Assembly: GCF_003284935.1 (NCBI RefSeq)
Contig: NZ_QMEV01000017.1
Location: forward strand, 22,131 to 86,130
Origin: Mycobacterium colombiense
GTDB taxonomy: Bacteria; Actinomycetota; Actinomycetes; Mycobacteriales; Mycobacteriaceae
Length of the DNA stretch: 64,000 nucleotides
Direction of reading: 5' to 3'
Under the pieces are notes generated by a model. It was given only the letters and a program-made list of their open reading frames with translations. It was not told where the DNA came from and ran no database searches. This document shows, in pieces, positions 53,109 through 64,000 of the stretch; position 1 is the stretch's first letter, and each line of letters begins with the position of its first letter. Made by a program: the position numbers and the translations under genes.

Positions 53109-54191
53109 TTAGGCGGGCGACCGAAAGATCTTGCCGCGCAACATGATCAGATCGGGACTGTTCAGCACGGCGGGGCCCGAGCGCGGGTCTTGGGCGTAAC
53201 AGAGCAGGTCGGCCGAGGCACCGTGATCGAGCCCGGGCCGGCCGAGCCAGCGACGCGCGTCCCAGCACGCCGCGCCCAGCGCCTCGGTCGGGCTCATGCC
53301 GATGCGCTTGAGCGCCTCGACCTCGTCGGCGATGCGTCCGGGCGCCACCATGGTGCCGGCGTCGCTGCCGGCGTAGATCGGCACGCCCGCCTCGCGGGCC
53401 GCGGCGATCCGGGACAGGCCACGGGCATGCAGGTCGCGCATGTGCGCGGCATACGCCGGGTACTTCGCGGCGGCCTCGGCGATCCCGGGGAAGTTCTCCA
53501 CGATGTTGACCAGCGTCGGGACCAGCACGGTCCCGCGAGCGGCCATCAGCTCGATGGTGTCGTCGGTCAGGCCGGTGCCGTGCTCGATGCAGTCGATGCC
53601 GGCGTTGATCAGCCCGGGCAGGGCGTCCTCACTGAAGACGTGCGCGGTGACCCGGGCGCCGTGGGCGTGCGCGGTGTCGATGGCGGCTTTGAGGACGTCG
53701 TCGGACCACAGCGGGGCCAGATCGCCGACGCTGCGGTCGATCCAGTCGCCGACCAGCTTGACCCAGCCGTCGCCGCGCTTGGCCTCTTCGGCGACGGCTG
53801 CCGGCAGCTGCCATTCGTCCTCCAGCTCGCGGGAGAAGCCCGCCGCGTACCGCTTCGGCCTGGCCAGATGCTTGCCGGCGCGGATGATGCGGGGCAGATC
53901 CTCGCGGTCGTCGAGGCTGCGGGTGTCGGTGGGCGAACCGCAGTCCCGCAGCAGCAGCGCGCCGACATCGCGTTCGATCTCGGCCTGGGCGATCGCATCG
54001 TCGAGGGGGATCTCGCCGTGCTCCCCGAGGCCGACGTGGCAGTGGGCGTCGACCAGGCCGGGCACGATCCAGCCGCCGTCGAACACGGTGTCCGCGCCGG
54101 CGAGGGGTTCGGCGCTGATGCGGCCGTCGACGATCCACAGGTCGATCTCGGTCTCGTCGGGCAGCCCCACACCCCGCACGTGCATGCGCAC
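53109..54191 (-). CDS. Amidohydrolase family protein
   Basis: A 360-residue protein equivalent to Rv2915c. The metal site includes DAHCHVG (His50, His52), RVTAHVFSEDA (His), DCIEHGTGL (His) and YAGSDAGTM (Asp), the typical set of binuclear imidazolonepropionase/prolidase-like amidohydrolases. The substrate is unknown. It is downstream of ffh on the same strand and separated by 58 bases; no functional link with SRP is implied. Confidence 0.9.
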   Translation of the reverse strand: MRMHVRGVGLPDETEIDLWIVDGRISAEPLAGADTVFDGGWIVPGLVDAHCHVGLGEHGEIPLDDAIAQAEIERDVGALLLRDCGSPTDTRSLDDREDLPRIIRAGKHLARPKRYAAGFSRELEDEWQLPAAVAEEAKRGDGWVKLVGDWIDRSVGDLAPLWSDDVLKAAIDTAHAHGARVTAHVFSEDALPGLINAGIDCIEHGTGLTDDTIELMAARGTVLVPTLVNIVENFPGIAEAAAKYPAYAAHMRDLHARGLSRIAAAREAGVPIYAGSDAGTMVAPGRIADEVEALKRIGMSPTEALGAACWDARRWLGRPGLDHGASADLLCYAQDPRSGPAVLNSPDLIMLRGKIFRSPA

Positions 54192-54249
54192 GGCGGCTAC
54201 TTCCGATGGTGACGACCCGCTTCGCCCGGCTCCGCCGCGCTCGCGATCG

Positions 54250-55815
54250 TCACGACTTGCCCGGGAACTTCAGCTTGGACAGGTCGAAGTCGGCCAGACC
54301 GGGCGGCAGCTCGTTGAGGCCCTCGGGCATCTGCGACAGGTCGGGGAAACCGGCCGGCATGCCCGGCATCCCGGCGGCCAGCGGGTTGCGGGCCTTCGGC
54401 GGCGTCGGGCCGCGTCCGCCCTTCTTGCCCTTCTTGCCGGCCTTGCCCTTGGCCCCCTTTGACTTCCGGGTCGCCGACTTGCGGCCCAGACCGGGGATGC
54501 CCATGCCGCCGAGCATGGAGGACATCATCTTGCGGGCCTCGAAGAAGCGGTCCACCAGCTGGTTGACCTCGGACACCGTGACGCCCGACCCGTTGGCGAT
54601 GCGCAGCCGGCGCGACGCGTTGATGATCTTCGGGTCGGCGCGCTCGGCCGGGGTCATGCCGCGGATGATGGCCTGCAGGCGGTCGAGCTGGCTGTCGTCG
54701 ACCTGGGCCAGCGCGTCCTTCATCTGCCCGGCGCCGGGCAGCATGCCCAGCAGGTTGCCGATCGGGCCCATCTTGCGGATGGCCAGCATCTGTTCCAGGA
54801 AGTCCTCGAGGGTGAGCTCGCCGCTGCCGATCTTGACGGCGGCGGCCTCGGCCTGCTCGGCGTCGAAGACCTGCTCGGCCTGCTCGATGAGGCTCAGCAC
54901 GTCGCCCATGCCCAGGATGCGGCTCGACATCCGGTCGGGGTGGAAGACGTCGAAGTCCTCCAGCTTCTCGCCGGTGGAGGCGAAAAGGATTGGGACGCCG
55001 GTCACCTCGCGGACCGAGAGCGCCGCGCCACCGCGGGCGTCACCGTCGAGCTTGGTCAGCACCACGCCGGTGAACCCGACGCCCTCGCGGAACGCCTCGG
55101 CGGTGGTGACGGCGTCCTGACCGATCATCGCGTCCAGGACGAATAGCACTTCGTCGGGATTGACGGCGTCGCGGATGGCCGCGGCCTGCGCCATCAGCTC
55201 GTCGTCGATGCCCAGCCGGCCGGCGGTGTCGACGATGACGACGTCGAAATGCTTGGCCCGCGCCTCGGCGAGCCCCGCCGCCGCGACGGCGACCGGGTCC
55301 CCGGGCCCGGACTCGGGGGAGGCACCGGGATGCGGCGCGAAGACCGGCACCCCGGCGCGCTCGCCGACGACCTGCAGCTGGTTGACGGCGGCCGGGCGCT
55401 GCAGGTCGCACGCGACCAGCAGCGGGGTGTGCCCCTGCCCGCGCAGCCAGGCGGCCAGCTTCCCGGCCAGCGAGGTCTTACCGGAACCCTGCAGACCGGC
55501 GAGCATCACCACGGTCGGCGGCGTCTTGGCGAACGCCAGCTGGCGGGTCTGTCCGCCCAGGATGCCGATGAGTTCTTCGTTGACGATCTTGACGACCTGC
55601 TGCGCCGGGTTGAGGGCGCCGGAGACCTCGGCGCCCTTGGCGCGGTCCTTGATCCGGGTGACGAACGCGCGCACCACGGGCAGCGACACGTCGGCTTCCA
55701 GCAGCGCCAGCCGGATCTCGCGGGTGGTCGCCTCGATATCGGCGTCGGTCAATCGACCCTTGCCGCGCAGCCCCGCAAGGGCACCGGTCAATCGGTCGGA
55801 CAGCGATTCAAACAC
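54250..55815 (-). CDS. ffh: Signal recognition particle protein Ffh (SRP54)
   Basis: A 521-residue GTPase that binds signal sequences as they leave the ribosome. The N domain covers about residues 1-85, the G domain has GLQGSGKTSLAGKLA, DTAGRLGIDDELM, TKLDGDARGGAAL and GTGEKLEDFD-like elements, and the C-terminal M domain is followed by a Met/Gly- and Lys-rich tail (about 430-480) and a Pro/Gly-rich end. The start is GTG. Its receptor FtsY is encoded at the right edge of this window. Confidence 0.97.
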   Translation of the reverse strand: MFESLSDRLTGALAGLRGKGRLTDADIEATTREIRLALLEADVSLPVVRAFVTRIKDRAKGAEVSGALNPAQQVVKIVNEELIGILGGQTRQLAFAKTPPTVVMLAGLQGSGKTSLAGKLAAWLRGQGHTPLLVACDLQRPAAVNQLQVVGERAGVPVFAPHPGASPESGPGDPVAVAAAGLAEARAKHFDVVIVDTAGRLGIDDELMAQAAAIRDAVNPDEVLFVLDAMIGQDAVTTAEAFREGVGFTGVVLTKLDGDARGGAALSVREVTGVPILFASTGEKLEDFDVFHPDRMSSRILGMGDVLSLIEQAEQVFDAEQAEAAAVKIGSGELTLEDFLEQMLAIRKMGPIGNLLGMLPGAGQMKDALAQVDDSQLDRLQAIIRGMTPAERADPKIINASRRLRIANGSGVTVSEVNQLVDRFFEARKMMSSMLGGMGIPGLGRKSATRKSKGAKGKAGKKGKKGGRGPTPPKARNPLAAGMPGMPAGFPDLSQMPEGLNELPPGLADFDLSKLKFPGKS

Positions 55816-55960
55816 CCCGACAGCCTAGTGGTGATCGCCAACCCCGCGCCGCGGGGCGCAGCGGGTCACCACTCATCGGGCCGAGCGGAGCCCGGCGGGG
55901 TGGACTCGTCGCCGCCCGTCGGCGCGACACTGCAGCGACGCACACGACACGCCGGTAACG

Positions 55961-56806
55961 GTGTCCGTCGTTTCAGTCTCGGCGAGGCGGCGAGCGGGCT
56001 TGAATGGTCGAGTGCTCGAGGTGATCGACAAAGGGTCCTGCACCGACGCGCATCCGGTGCCGCTGCTGTTCGTGCACGGCGGCTGGCATGGCGCATGGTG
56101 CTGGGAACACTTCCTGGACTACTTCGCCGGCGCCGGCTACCGCGCGGTCGCGATGAGCCTGCGCGGACACCGCGCCAGCCCCACCCCCAAGCCGCTGCCG
56201 AAGGTGTCCATCGCCGACTACATCGACGACGTCCGATCGGTGGCCGACGACCTGGGCGGCGCCCCGGTCCTGGTCGGCCATTCGCTGGGCGGGTTCGTGG
56301 TCCAGCGCTACCTCGAGGATCGGCGCGCCCCGGCCGCCGTGCTGGTGGGCTCGGTGCCGCCGCAGGGCGTGCTGACGCTGGCGTTGCGGGTGTGGCGCCG
56401 CCGGCCGGCGATGACGGTGGAATCGTGGAGCGATCCCACGCTGCTGAGATTCCTCGCCACCCCGGCGCTGGCCCGCGAGTACCTGTTCTGTCCCGACACG
56501 CCCGAGGATGTCGTCGAGGCCTGCCGGCAGCGCGCCGGCGCCGAGAGCGTCCGCGCCGCCATGACCGACCCGATCGTCCGACGCGTGCGCACCAAGCGGG
56601 TGACGACCCCGATCCTGGTCCTGGGCGCCGAGTACGACGGCTTCGTCAGCGTCCGCGAGGTGCGCAACACGGCGCGCGCCTACCGCACCGAGCCGGAATT
56701 CTTTTCCATGGGCCACAACATGATGCTCGAACCGGGCTGGGCCGACGTTGCCGCACGCATCCATGAGTGGCTGCAGACCCGCGAAGCGGTGAGTCCGACA
56801 CGATAG
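55961..56806 (+). CDS. Alpha/beta-hydrolase
   Basis: A 281-residue protein from GTG at 55961; GTG at 56012 or nearby is an alternative. The catalytic set is Ser108 in VGHSLGGF, an Asp in LVLGAEYDGFV, and the His in SMGHNMMLEPG; the oxyanion HGG is in LFVHGGWHGAW. It should hydrolyse an ester or amide of unknown identity. It is divergent from ffh and precedes the helicase gene by about 100 bases. I do not recall a counterpart at this place in H37Rv. Confidence 0.88.
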   Translation: MSVVSVSARRRAGLNGRVLEVIDKGSCTDAHPVPLLFVHGGWHGAWCWEHFLDYFAGAGYRAVAMSLRGHRASPTPKPLPKVSIADYIDDVRSVADDLGGAPVLVGHSLGGFVVQRYLEDRRAPAAVLVGSVPPQGVLTLALRVWRRRPAMTVESWSDPTLLRFLATPALAREYLFCPDTPEDVVEACRQRAGAESVRAAMTDPIVRRVRTKRVTTPILVLGAEYDGFVSVREVRNTARAYRTEPEFFSMGHNMMLEPGWADVAARIHEWLQTREAVSPTR

Positions 56807-56842
56807 CCAGTCGAGTCGTTACTGCGCCGAAAAGCGTTGGCG

Positions 56843-56851
56843 TGCTAGATT
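56843..56851 (+). promoter_or_regulatory. Extended -10 promoter candidate for the helicase gene
   Basis: TGC-TAGATT fits an extended -10 (TGnTAnnnT) on the plus strand, about 58 bases before the helicase GTG. No clear -35 is present, which is acceptable for an extended -10 promoter. Confidence 0.4.
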
Positions 56852-56908
56852 TCACAGCCGCCACTCAATCGAGTTGGCCGCGTCGGCGAGCAACGGAACG
56901 GGGGGCCT

Positions 56909-58669
56909 GTGTCGGTGCCGCTCAGCAGCATCCAGGCGCGGGCCGACAGCGATCCCAGCGACACCGGCGACACCGGCGCGCTGCGTGGCTGGCAGCGCAG
57001 GGCGCTGGTGCGCTATCTCGCCGGGCAGCCGCGCGATTTCCTGGCGGTGGCCACCCCGGGCTCGGGGAAAACCACCTTCGCCCTACGCGTGGCGGCCGAA
57101 CTGCTCGGTCAGCGCGCCGTCGAGCACATCACCGTCGTGGTGCCCACCGAGCACCTCAAGGTCCAGTGGGCGCAGGCCGCGCAGCGCTACGGCATCGCCC
57201 TGGATCCCAAGTTCTCCAACAGCAACCCACGGATCGCGCCGGAATTTCACGGGGTGATGGTCACCTACGCTCAGGTCGCCGCGCACCCGACCTTGCACCG
57301 GGTGCGCACCGAGCAGCGCAGGACCCTGGTCATCTTCGACGAGATCCACCACGGCGGCGACGCCAAGACGTGGGGCGACGCCATCCGCGAGGCGTTCGGT
57401 GACGCCACCCGCCGGCTCGCCCTGACGGGGACGCCGTTTCGTAGCGACGACAGCCCCATCCCGTTCGTGACCTACGAGGCCGGCCCCGACGGGATCCGGC
57501 GGTCGCGGGCCGATCACACCTACGGCTACACCGACGCTCTGGCCGACGGCGTGGTGCGGCCGGTGGTGTTCCTCGCCTACTCCGGGGAGGCGCGGTGGCG
57601 CGACAGCGCCGGGGAGGAGCACGCGGCCCGCTTGGGCGAGCCGCTGTCCGCCGAGCAGACCGCGCGGGCCTGGCGCACGGCGCTGGACCCCGCGGGCGAA
57701 TGGATGCCCGCGGTGATCACCGCGGCGGATCTGCGGCTGCGCCAGCTGCGCACGCACGTGCCCGACGCCGGCGGCATGATCATCGCCTCGGATCAGACCG
57801 CGGCCCGCGCCTACGCGGCCCTGCTAGCCAGGCTGACCGGCGAGGCGCCGACGCTGGTGCTCTCCGACGACCCCGGCTCGTCGGCGCGCATCAGCGAATT
57901 CGCCGCGAGCACCAGCCGCTGGCTCGTCGCGGTGCGCATGGTCTCCGAGGGCGTCGACGTGCCGCGGCTGTCGGTCGGGATCTACGCCACCAGCGCCTCG
58001 ACGCCGCTGTTCTTCGCTCAGGCCATCGGCCGGTTCGTCCGGTCGCGCCGCCCGGGCGAAATCGCCAGCATCTTCGTGCCGTCGGTGCCCAACCTGCTGC
58101 AGCTGGCCAGCGAGCTGGAGGCCCAGCGCAACCACGTGCTCGGCGAGCCGCACCGCCCGTCCGAGGGCGACCCGCTCGACGGCGATCCCGCCACCAAGAC
58201 GCAGGACGAGAAGACCGAGCCGGACAAGGGATTCACCTCGCTGGGCGCCGACGCCGAGCTCGACCAGCTGATCTTCGACGGGTCGTCGTTCGGCACCGCC
58301 GCCCCCGCCGGCAGCGACGAGGAGGCCGACTACCTCGGCATCCCCGGGTTGCTCGACGCCGAGCAGATGCGGGCGCTGCTGCACCAGCGTCAGGACGAAC
58401 AGCTGCAGAAGCGTGCCCGCCTGCAGAAGGAGGCCGGATCGCCGGCGGCCGTCGAAGCCCCGTCGGCGACGGTGCACGGCCAGCTTCGGGAGCTGCGCCG
58501 CGAGCTCAACACCCTCGTGTCGATCGCCCATCACCGGACGGGCAAGCCGCACGGCTGGATTCACAACGAACTGCGGCGCCGCTGCGGCGGCCCCCCGATC
58601 GCGGCGGCCAGCCGCGAACAGCTGCGGGCGCGCATCGAGGCCGTGCGCCAGCTCAACGCCGAGCGTTAG
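56909..58669 (+). CDS. DEAD/DEAH-box superfamily 2 helicase
   Basis: A 586-residue protein equivalent to Rv2917. Motif I (GSGKT 51-55), a DEIH box (144-147) in VIFDEIHHGGD, and motif III-like LTGTPFRSDD place it in SF2. In the second RecA domain VRMVSEGVDVPRLSVGIYAT and QAIGRFVRSRRPGE correspond to motifs V and VI. The C-terminal 200 residues are charged and helical with no recognised domain (QDEQLQKRARLQKEAG, LRRELNTLVSIAHHRTGKPHGWIHNELRRRCGG). It probably remodels RNA or DNA; substrate unknown. Convergent with glnD, three bases apart. Confidence 0.92.
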   Translation: MSVPLSSIQARADSDPSDTGDTGALRGWQRRALVRYLAGQPRDFLAVATPGSGKTTFALRVAAELLGQRAVEHITVVVPTEHLKVQWAQAAQRYGIALDPKFSNSNPRIAPEFHGVMVTYAQVAAHPTLHRVRTEQRRTLVIFDEIHHGGDAKTWGDAIREAFGDATRRLALTGTPFRSDDSPIPFVTYEAGPDGIRRSRADHTYGYTDALADGVVRPVVFLAYSGEARWRDSAGEEHAARLGEPLSAEQTARAWRTALDPAGEWMPAVITAADLRLRQLRTHVPDAGGMIIASDQTAARAYAALLARLTGEAPTLVLSDDPGSSARISEFAASTSRWLVAVRMVSEGVDVPRLSVGIYATSASTPLFFAQAIGRFVRSRRPGEIASIFVPSVPNLLQLASELEAQRNHVLGEPHRPSEGDPLDGDPATKTQDEKTEPDKGFTSLGADAELDQLIFDGSSFGTAAPAGSDEEADYLGIPGLLDAEQMRALLHQRQDEQLQKRARLQKEAGSPAAVEAPSATVHGQLRELRRELNTLVSIAHHRTGKPHGWIHNELRRRCGGPPIAAASREQLRARIEAVRQLNAER

Positions 58670-58672
58670 CCC

Positions 58673-61159
58673 CTAGTCGCCGACGGGTTCCTCGAGCACC
58701 TCGACGGCGGGGCCTCCCAACACCGCCAGCAGACTCTGCTCGACCGCGTCCCGCGCGCCGTGCTCGGCGTCGCCGGCCGCCGCGGCCGCTTGTTGGGACA
58801 CGGTCACGCAGAAGACGTCGGCCGCCGTCGACCCGAAGGTGTTGACCTTCGCCCACACGATGTCGGTGCCCGCGCGTTCGAGCGCGCGGGTCAGCAGCGC
58901 CAGCAGCCCGAGGCGGTCCATCGCGCGGACCTCGACGACCAATTGATCGGGTGAGCCCGAGTCGACCCACAGGATGCGGGGTGGGGCGCTCGACCGCGTG
59001 ACCGGCACCCCGACCTGGACCTCGCCGGCCCGGCTAGTCGCCGCGGCCACGGCGTCGCTGTCGCGTTTCTCCAAAGCGCCCAGCACGTCGACGTCACCAC
59101 CGAGCGCGCCGGTGAACTGCTGGCGCAGCAGGCCCGCCTCCGGCGGCGAACCGAACAGCGGCGACACCACGAATTCGACGATGGCGAATCCCTCGTGGGT
59201 GCTGGCCGATGCCGAATGGATGCGCAGCGAGTTCAGCGCCAGCACGGCCGCGGCTTTCGACACCAATCCCCGCTGATCCGGCGCGGCCATCACCACGTCC
59301 AGGCGTTCGCCGCCACTAGGTTTGATGTCGACGTGGACGCCGCGGTCGGTGGCCAGCGAAAGATATTGCGGCGCAGCGGGTTCTACTTTAGGTAGCGGCT
59401 CGCCGGCCATCAGCAGCCGGCACCGCCGAACCAGGTCCTCGATCAGCGACGCCTTCCAGTCGCTCCACACCCCGGGACCGGTGGCCTTCGAGTCCGCCTC
59501 GGTCAGGGCGTGCAGAACCTCGAGCAGAAGCGCGTCGCCGCTGAGCGCTTTCACCACGCGCTCAATGGTTTTGGGGTCGTTGAGATCGCTACGGGTGGCC
59601 ACCACCGGCAGCAGCAGGTGGTGGCGCACCAGCTGGGCGAGCAGCTCGACCTCGACCGGCGCCATGCCCAGCCTAGGCCCGATCTCGAGCGCCAGGCCCG
59701 CCCCGAGCACGCTGTGGTCGACGCCGCGACCCTTGCCGATGTCGTGCAGCAGCGCGCCGAGGGCGAGCAGGTCGGGTCGCGCCACCCGGGTGGACAGCGG
59801 TGCGGCGTTGACGGCGGTCTCGATGACGTGGCGGTCCACCGTCCACTTGTGCGCGACGTCGCGGGGAGGCAGGTCGCGGATCGCATCCCATTCCGGTAGC
59901 AGCCGCCCCCACAGCCCGGTGCGGTCCAGCGCCTCGATCGTCGCGACCGTGGTCGGCCCGGCCGACAGCACAACCAGCAAGTCGTCCAACGACTCTCGCG
60001 GCCAGGGCACCGGCATCTCGGGTGCGCTGGCCGCCAGGCGGCTCAGCGTGGCGGCGCCGATCGGCAATCCGGTGTCGGCCGACGCCGCGGCCACTCGCAA
60101 CACCAGACCCACGTCGGTGTCCGGGCGTGCGTCGCGGGCCAGCACGATCTCCCCGGCGTATTCGACGACGCCCTCGTCCAGCGGGCGGCGCTTGGGCCGG
60201 CGGACCAATGCCGTCACCCCGCGGCGCGGCAGCGCGTTCTCGGCGGTCCGGATGCCCGTCTCGGCGTGGTAGGCGATCGTGCGCCCCGCGTCGGATAGCT
60301 TGCGCGCCAGGTCAAATCGATCACCGATGTGCAGCGCGGCGCTGATCTCGTCGGCGTATTGGGCCTGCAGCTGATCGCGTCCGCGGCCCGAGACCCGGTG
60401 CAGCTCGGTGCGCACGTCGAGCAGCGTCAGATGGGCGTCGTCGAGCGAGCCCCCGGGTGATTCCGGTCGGGCCATGCCGTGGCGGTCGATCAGCTGCGCC
60501 ACCCCCAGCGCGTCGAGCAGTTGCACGTCGCGAAGTCCGCCGCGGCCCGATTTCAGGTCCGGCTCGGCGCGCTGCGCGATGCGGCCACACCGTCCCCAGC
60601 GCGCCTGTGTCATCTCGACGAGCTCGTTCATCCGGGACCGAATGGCGCTGCGCCACTGCCGTCGTGCGCCGGCGATCAGTTCGTCGGACAAGCGCGCATC
60701 GCCGGCGATGTGACGGGCGTCGAGCATGCCCAGCGCGGCGATCATGTCGGCGTTGGCGACGCCGAGGGCCCCGGAGACGGTCCGCACGCTGTGGTCAAGC
60801 CGAACGTTGGCGTCCCACAGCGGATACCACAACTTGTCGGCGACCTTGCCCAGCACGTCGTCGGACTTGTTGTCGTGCAACAGCATCAGATCAAGGTCGG
60901 AATACGGCAACAGCTCGTGGCGGCCCAATCCGCCGATCCCGACGATCGCGAAGCCGCTGTCGTCGCCGATCCCGATCTCGGCCGCCTTGGCCATCAACCA
61001 CGATTCGTGCAGATCCAGCCAGGCGTGTCGCAGCTCGGCGGCGTGCAGCTTGCTGCCCTCAGACAACAGTTGGCGCCGCGCGGCAGCCAGATCGACTGCC
61101 CCGCAGGCGCTTTCTGTCCCGGCTGGAGGCCCGGACGAGTCGGGGTCGTTCGGGGTCAT
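58673..61159 (-). CDS. glnD: [Protein-PII] uridylyl/adenylyltransferase GlnD
   Basis: An 828-residue signalling enzyme that modifies and demodifies the PII protein according to glutamine level; in actinobacteria the modification is adenylylation. The nucleotidyltransferase domain has [20 protein letters not shown] (GG at 76-77, Asp88 and Asp90); an HD hydrolase domain includes [17 protein letters not shown]; two ACT domains close the protein ([21 protein letters not shown] and [19 protein letters not shown]). It is the last gene of amt-glnB-glnD, 45 bases after glnB. The N-terminus is about 20 residues longer than that of H37Rv GlnD if the GTG/ATG at 61159 is right. Confidence 0.95.
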   Translation of the reverse strand: MTPNDPDSSGPPAGTESACGAVDLAAARRQLLSEGSKLHAAELRHAWLDLHESWLMAKAAEIGIGDDSGFAIVGIGGLGRHELLPYSDLDLMLLHDNKSDDVLGKVADKLWYPLWDANVRLDHSVRTVSGALGVANADMIAALGMLDARHIAGDARLSDELIAGARRQWRSAIRSRMNELVEMTQARWGRCGRIAQRAEPDLKSGRGGLRDVQLLDALGVAQLIDRHGMARPESPGGSLDDAHLTLLDVRTELHRVSGRGRDQLQAQYADEISAALHIGDRFDLARKLSDAGRTIAYHAETGIRTAENALPRRGVTALVRRPKRRPLDEGVVEYAGEIVLARDARPDTDVGLVLRVAAASADTGLPIGAATLSRLAASAPEMPVPWPRESLDDLLVVLSAGPTTVATIEALDRTGLWGRLLPEWDAIRDLPPRDVAHKWTVDRHVIETAVNAAPLSTRVARPDLLALGALLHDIGKGRGVDHSVLGAGLALEIGPRLGMAPVEVELLAQLVRHHLLLPVVATRSDLNDPKTIERVVKALSGDALLLEVLHALTEADSKATGPGVWSDWKASLIEDLVRRCRLLMAGEPLPKVEPAAPQYLSLATDRGVHVDIKPSGGERLDVVMAAPDQRGLVSKAAAVLALNSLRIHSASASTHEGFAIVEFVVSPLFGSPPEAGLLRQQFTGALGGDVDVLGALEKRDSDAVAAATSRAGEVQVGVPVTRSSAPPRILWVDSGSPDQLVVEVRAMDRLGLLALLTRALERAGTDIVWAKVNTFGSTAADVFCVTVSQQAAAAAGDAEHGARDAVEQSLLAVLGGPAVEVLEEPVGD

Positions 61160-61204
61160 GCCCTCCCGGCCCGCCCGGGTCGAATCAGCAATTGACAGCG
61201 GATG

Positions 61205-62973
<1,769 letters not shown>

Positions 62974-63052
62974 TCGCAATCTCCTCCGGTCGGCCCACGA
63001 TTGGCCGCCAGACTCACGTCTGATGACCTGACCAGAAGATTGCGCAATCGTT

Positions 63053-63090
63053 GTTTCGGCAATGGTGCGGCCGTGTTTCGGTGGGATTAA
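63053..63090 (-). promoter_or_regulatory. GlnR binding site upstream of amt
   Basis: Read on the minus strand: TTAAT, six bases, GAAAC, six bases, GCACC, six bases, GAAAC. This fits the four-part actinobacterial GlnR consensus (gTnAc-n6-GaAAc-n6-gTnAc-n6-GaAAc) with both GAAAC boxes perfect. It ends 80 bases before the amt start. A perfect palindrome GATTGCGCAATC follows at 63038-63049. Confidence 0.75.
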
Positions 63091-63115
63091 CGTCCCGCTC
63101 GCCGTGTGAGGGCGG

Positions 63116-64000
<885 letters not shown>

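Noticed and set aside
56957..56985. Short direct repeat GACACCGGC near the helicase start
   Set aside because: Only two copies inside the coding sequence (SDTGDTG); not meaningful.

Overview
This 64-kb window is high-GC actinobacterial chromosome from a Mycobacterium. It carries a PPE-family protein, an MPT53-like thioredoxin, an MPT63-like secreted antigen, the intramembrane protease Rip1 and mycobacterial DUF2469. From about 4 kb to the end its gene order follows, in one direction, the M. tuberculosis H37Rv block from roughly Rv2857c to Rv2921c (order compared from memory). It is not M. tuberculosis: the left edge carries a hydrogenase-maturation gene, cobQ lies beside the methionine aminopeptidase gene, and several H37Rv landmarks are absent from this interval (mpt83-dipZ-mpt70, PPE45, the IS copy next to pyrH, fdhF, pknI). 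A slow-growing non-tuberculous Mycobacterium is the best inference; species was not determined.

Layout. 0-2.5 kb: 3' end of hypD, a hydrogenase-cluster hypothetical, and an alkaline-phosphatase-superfamily phosphodiesterase. 2.6-4.2 kb: a small predicted exported protein and a PPE protein preceded by a tiny coupled ORF. 4.2-9.0 kb: a minus-strand operon that resembles a gamma-glutamylation (Puu-type) amine catabolic pathway (GlnA4, PuuD-like amidotransferase, aldehyde dehydrogenase, SDR), headed by what looks like a catalytically dead alpha/beta-hydrolase. 9.1-24.2 kb: cobQ, map, penicillin-binding lipoprotein, acetyltransferase, the isoprenoid/protease set ispG-rip1-dxr, CcdA/MPT53 thiol redox pair, and rlmN-cdsA-frr-pyrH. 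24.5-29.6 kb: an accessory stretch with CsbD, an orphan GlnR/OmpR-like regulator, an acyltransferase, the MPT63-like protein, an SDR, a ChaB/Rho_N protein and a MarR regulator.

29.6-45.6 kb: amidase, tsf-rpsB, an M23 peptidase, xerC, a lactate-2-monooxygenase-like enzyme, viuB, dprA, yifB/yraN, fdhD, an epimerase, a GAF-ANTAR protein, and rnhB-lepB-rplS. 45.9-49.1 kb: LppW-like serine hydrolase opposite the rpsP-khpA-rimM-trmD operon. 49.1-56.8 kb: SnoaL-like protein, DacB2, a TetR regulator with an N-acyl-D-amino-acid deacylase-like enzyme, a second amidohydrolase, ffh and an alpha/beta-hydrolase. 56.9-64 kb: a DEAD-like helicase, then the nitrogen operon amt-glnB-glnD preceded by a four-part GlnR-type box, and the 3' part of ftsY.

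Genes that work together: amt/GlnB/GlnD (ammonium sensing), Ffh and FtsY (SRP targeting) with LepB (signal cleavage), IspG and Dxr (MEP pathway), RpsB/Tsf/Frr/RplS/RpsP/RimM/TrmD/RlmN (translation), CcdA/MPT53 (extracytoplasmic disulfides), and PBP-lipo/DacB2/M23 peptidase/LppW (cell wall). I saw no tRNA or rRNA gene, CRISPR array, prophage or insertion sequence. The most notable regulatory readings are the GlnR box, a promoter motif shared by rpsP and rplS (with a related -10 at dxr), and operator-like palindromes at the MarR and TetR loci.
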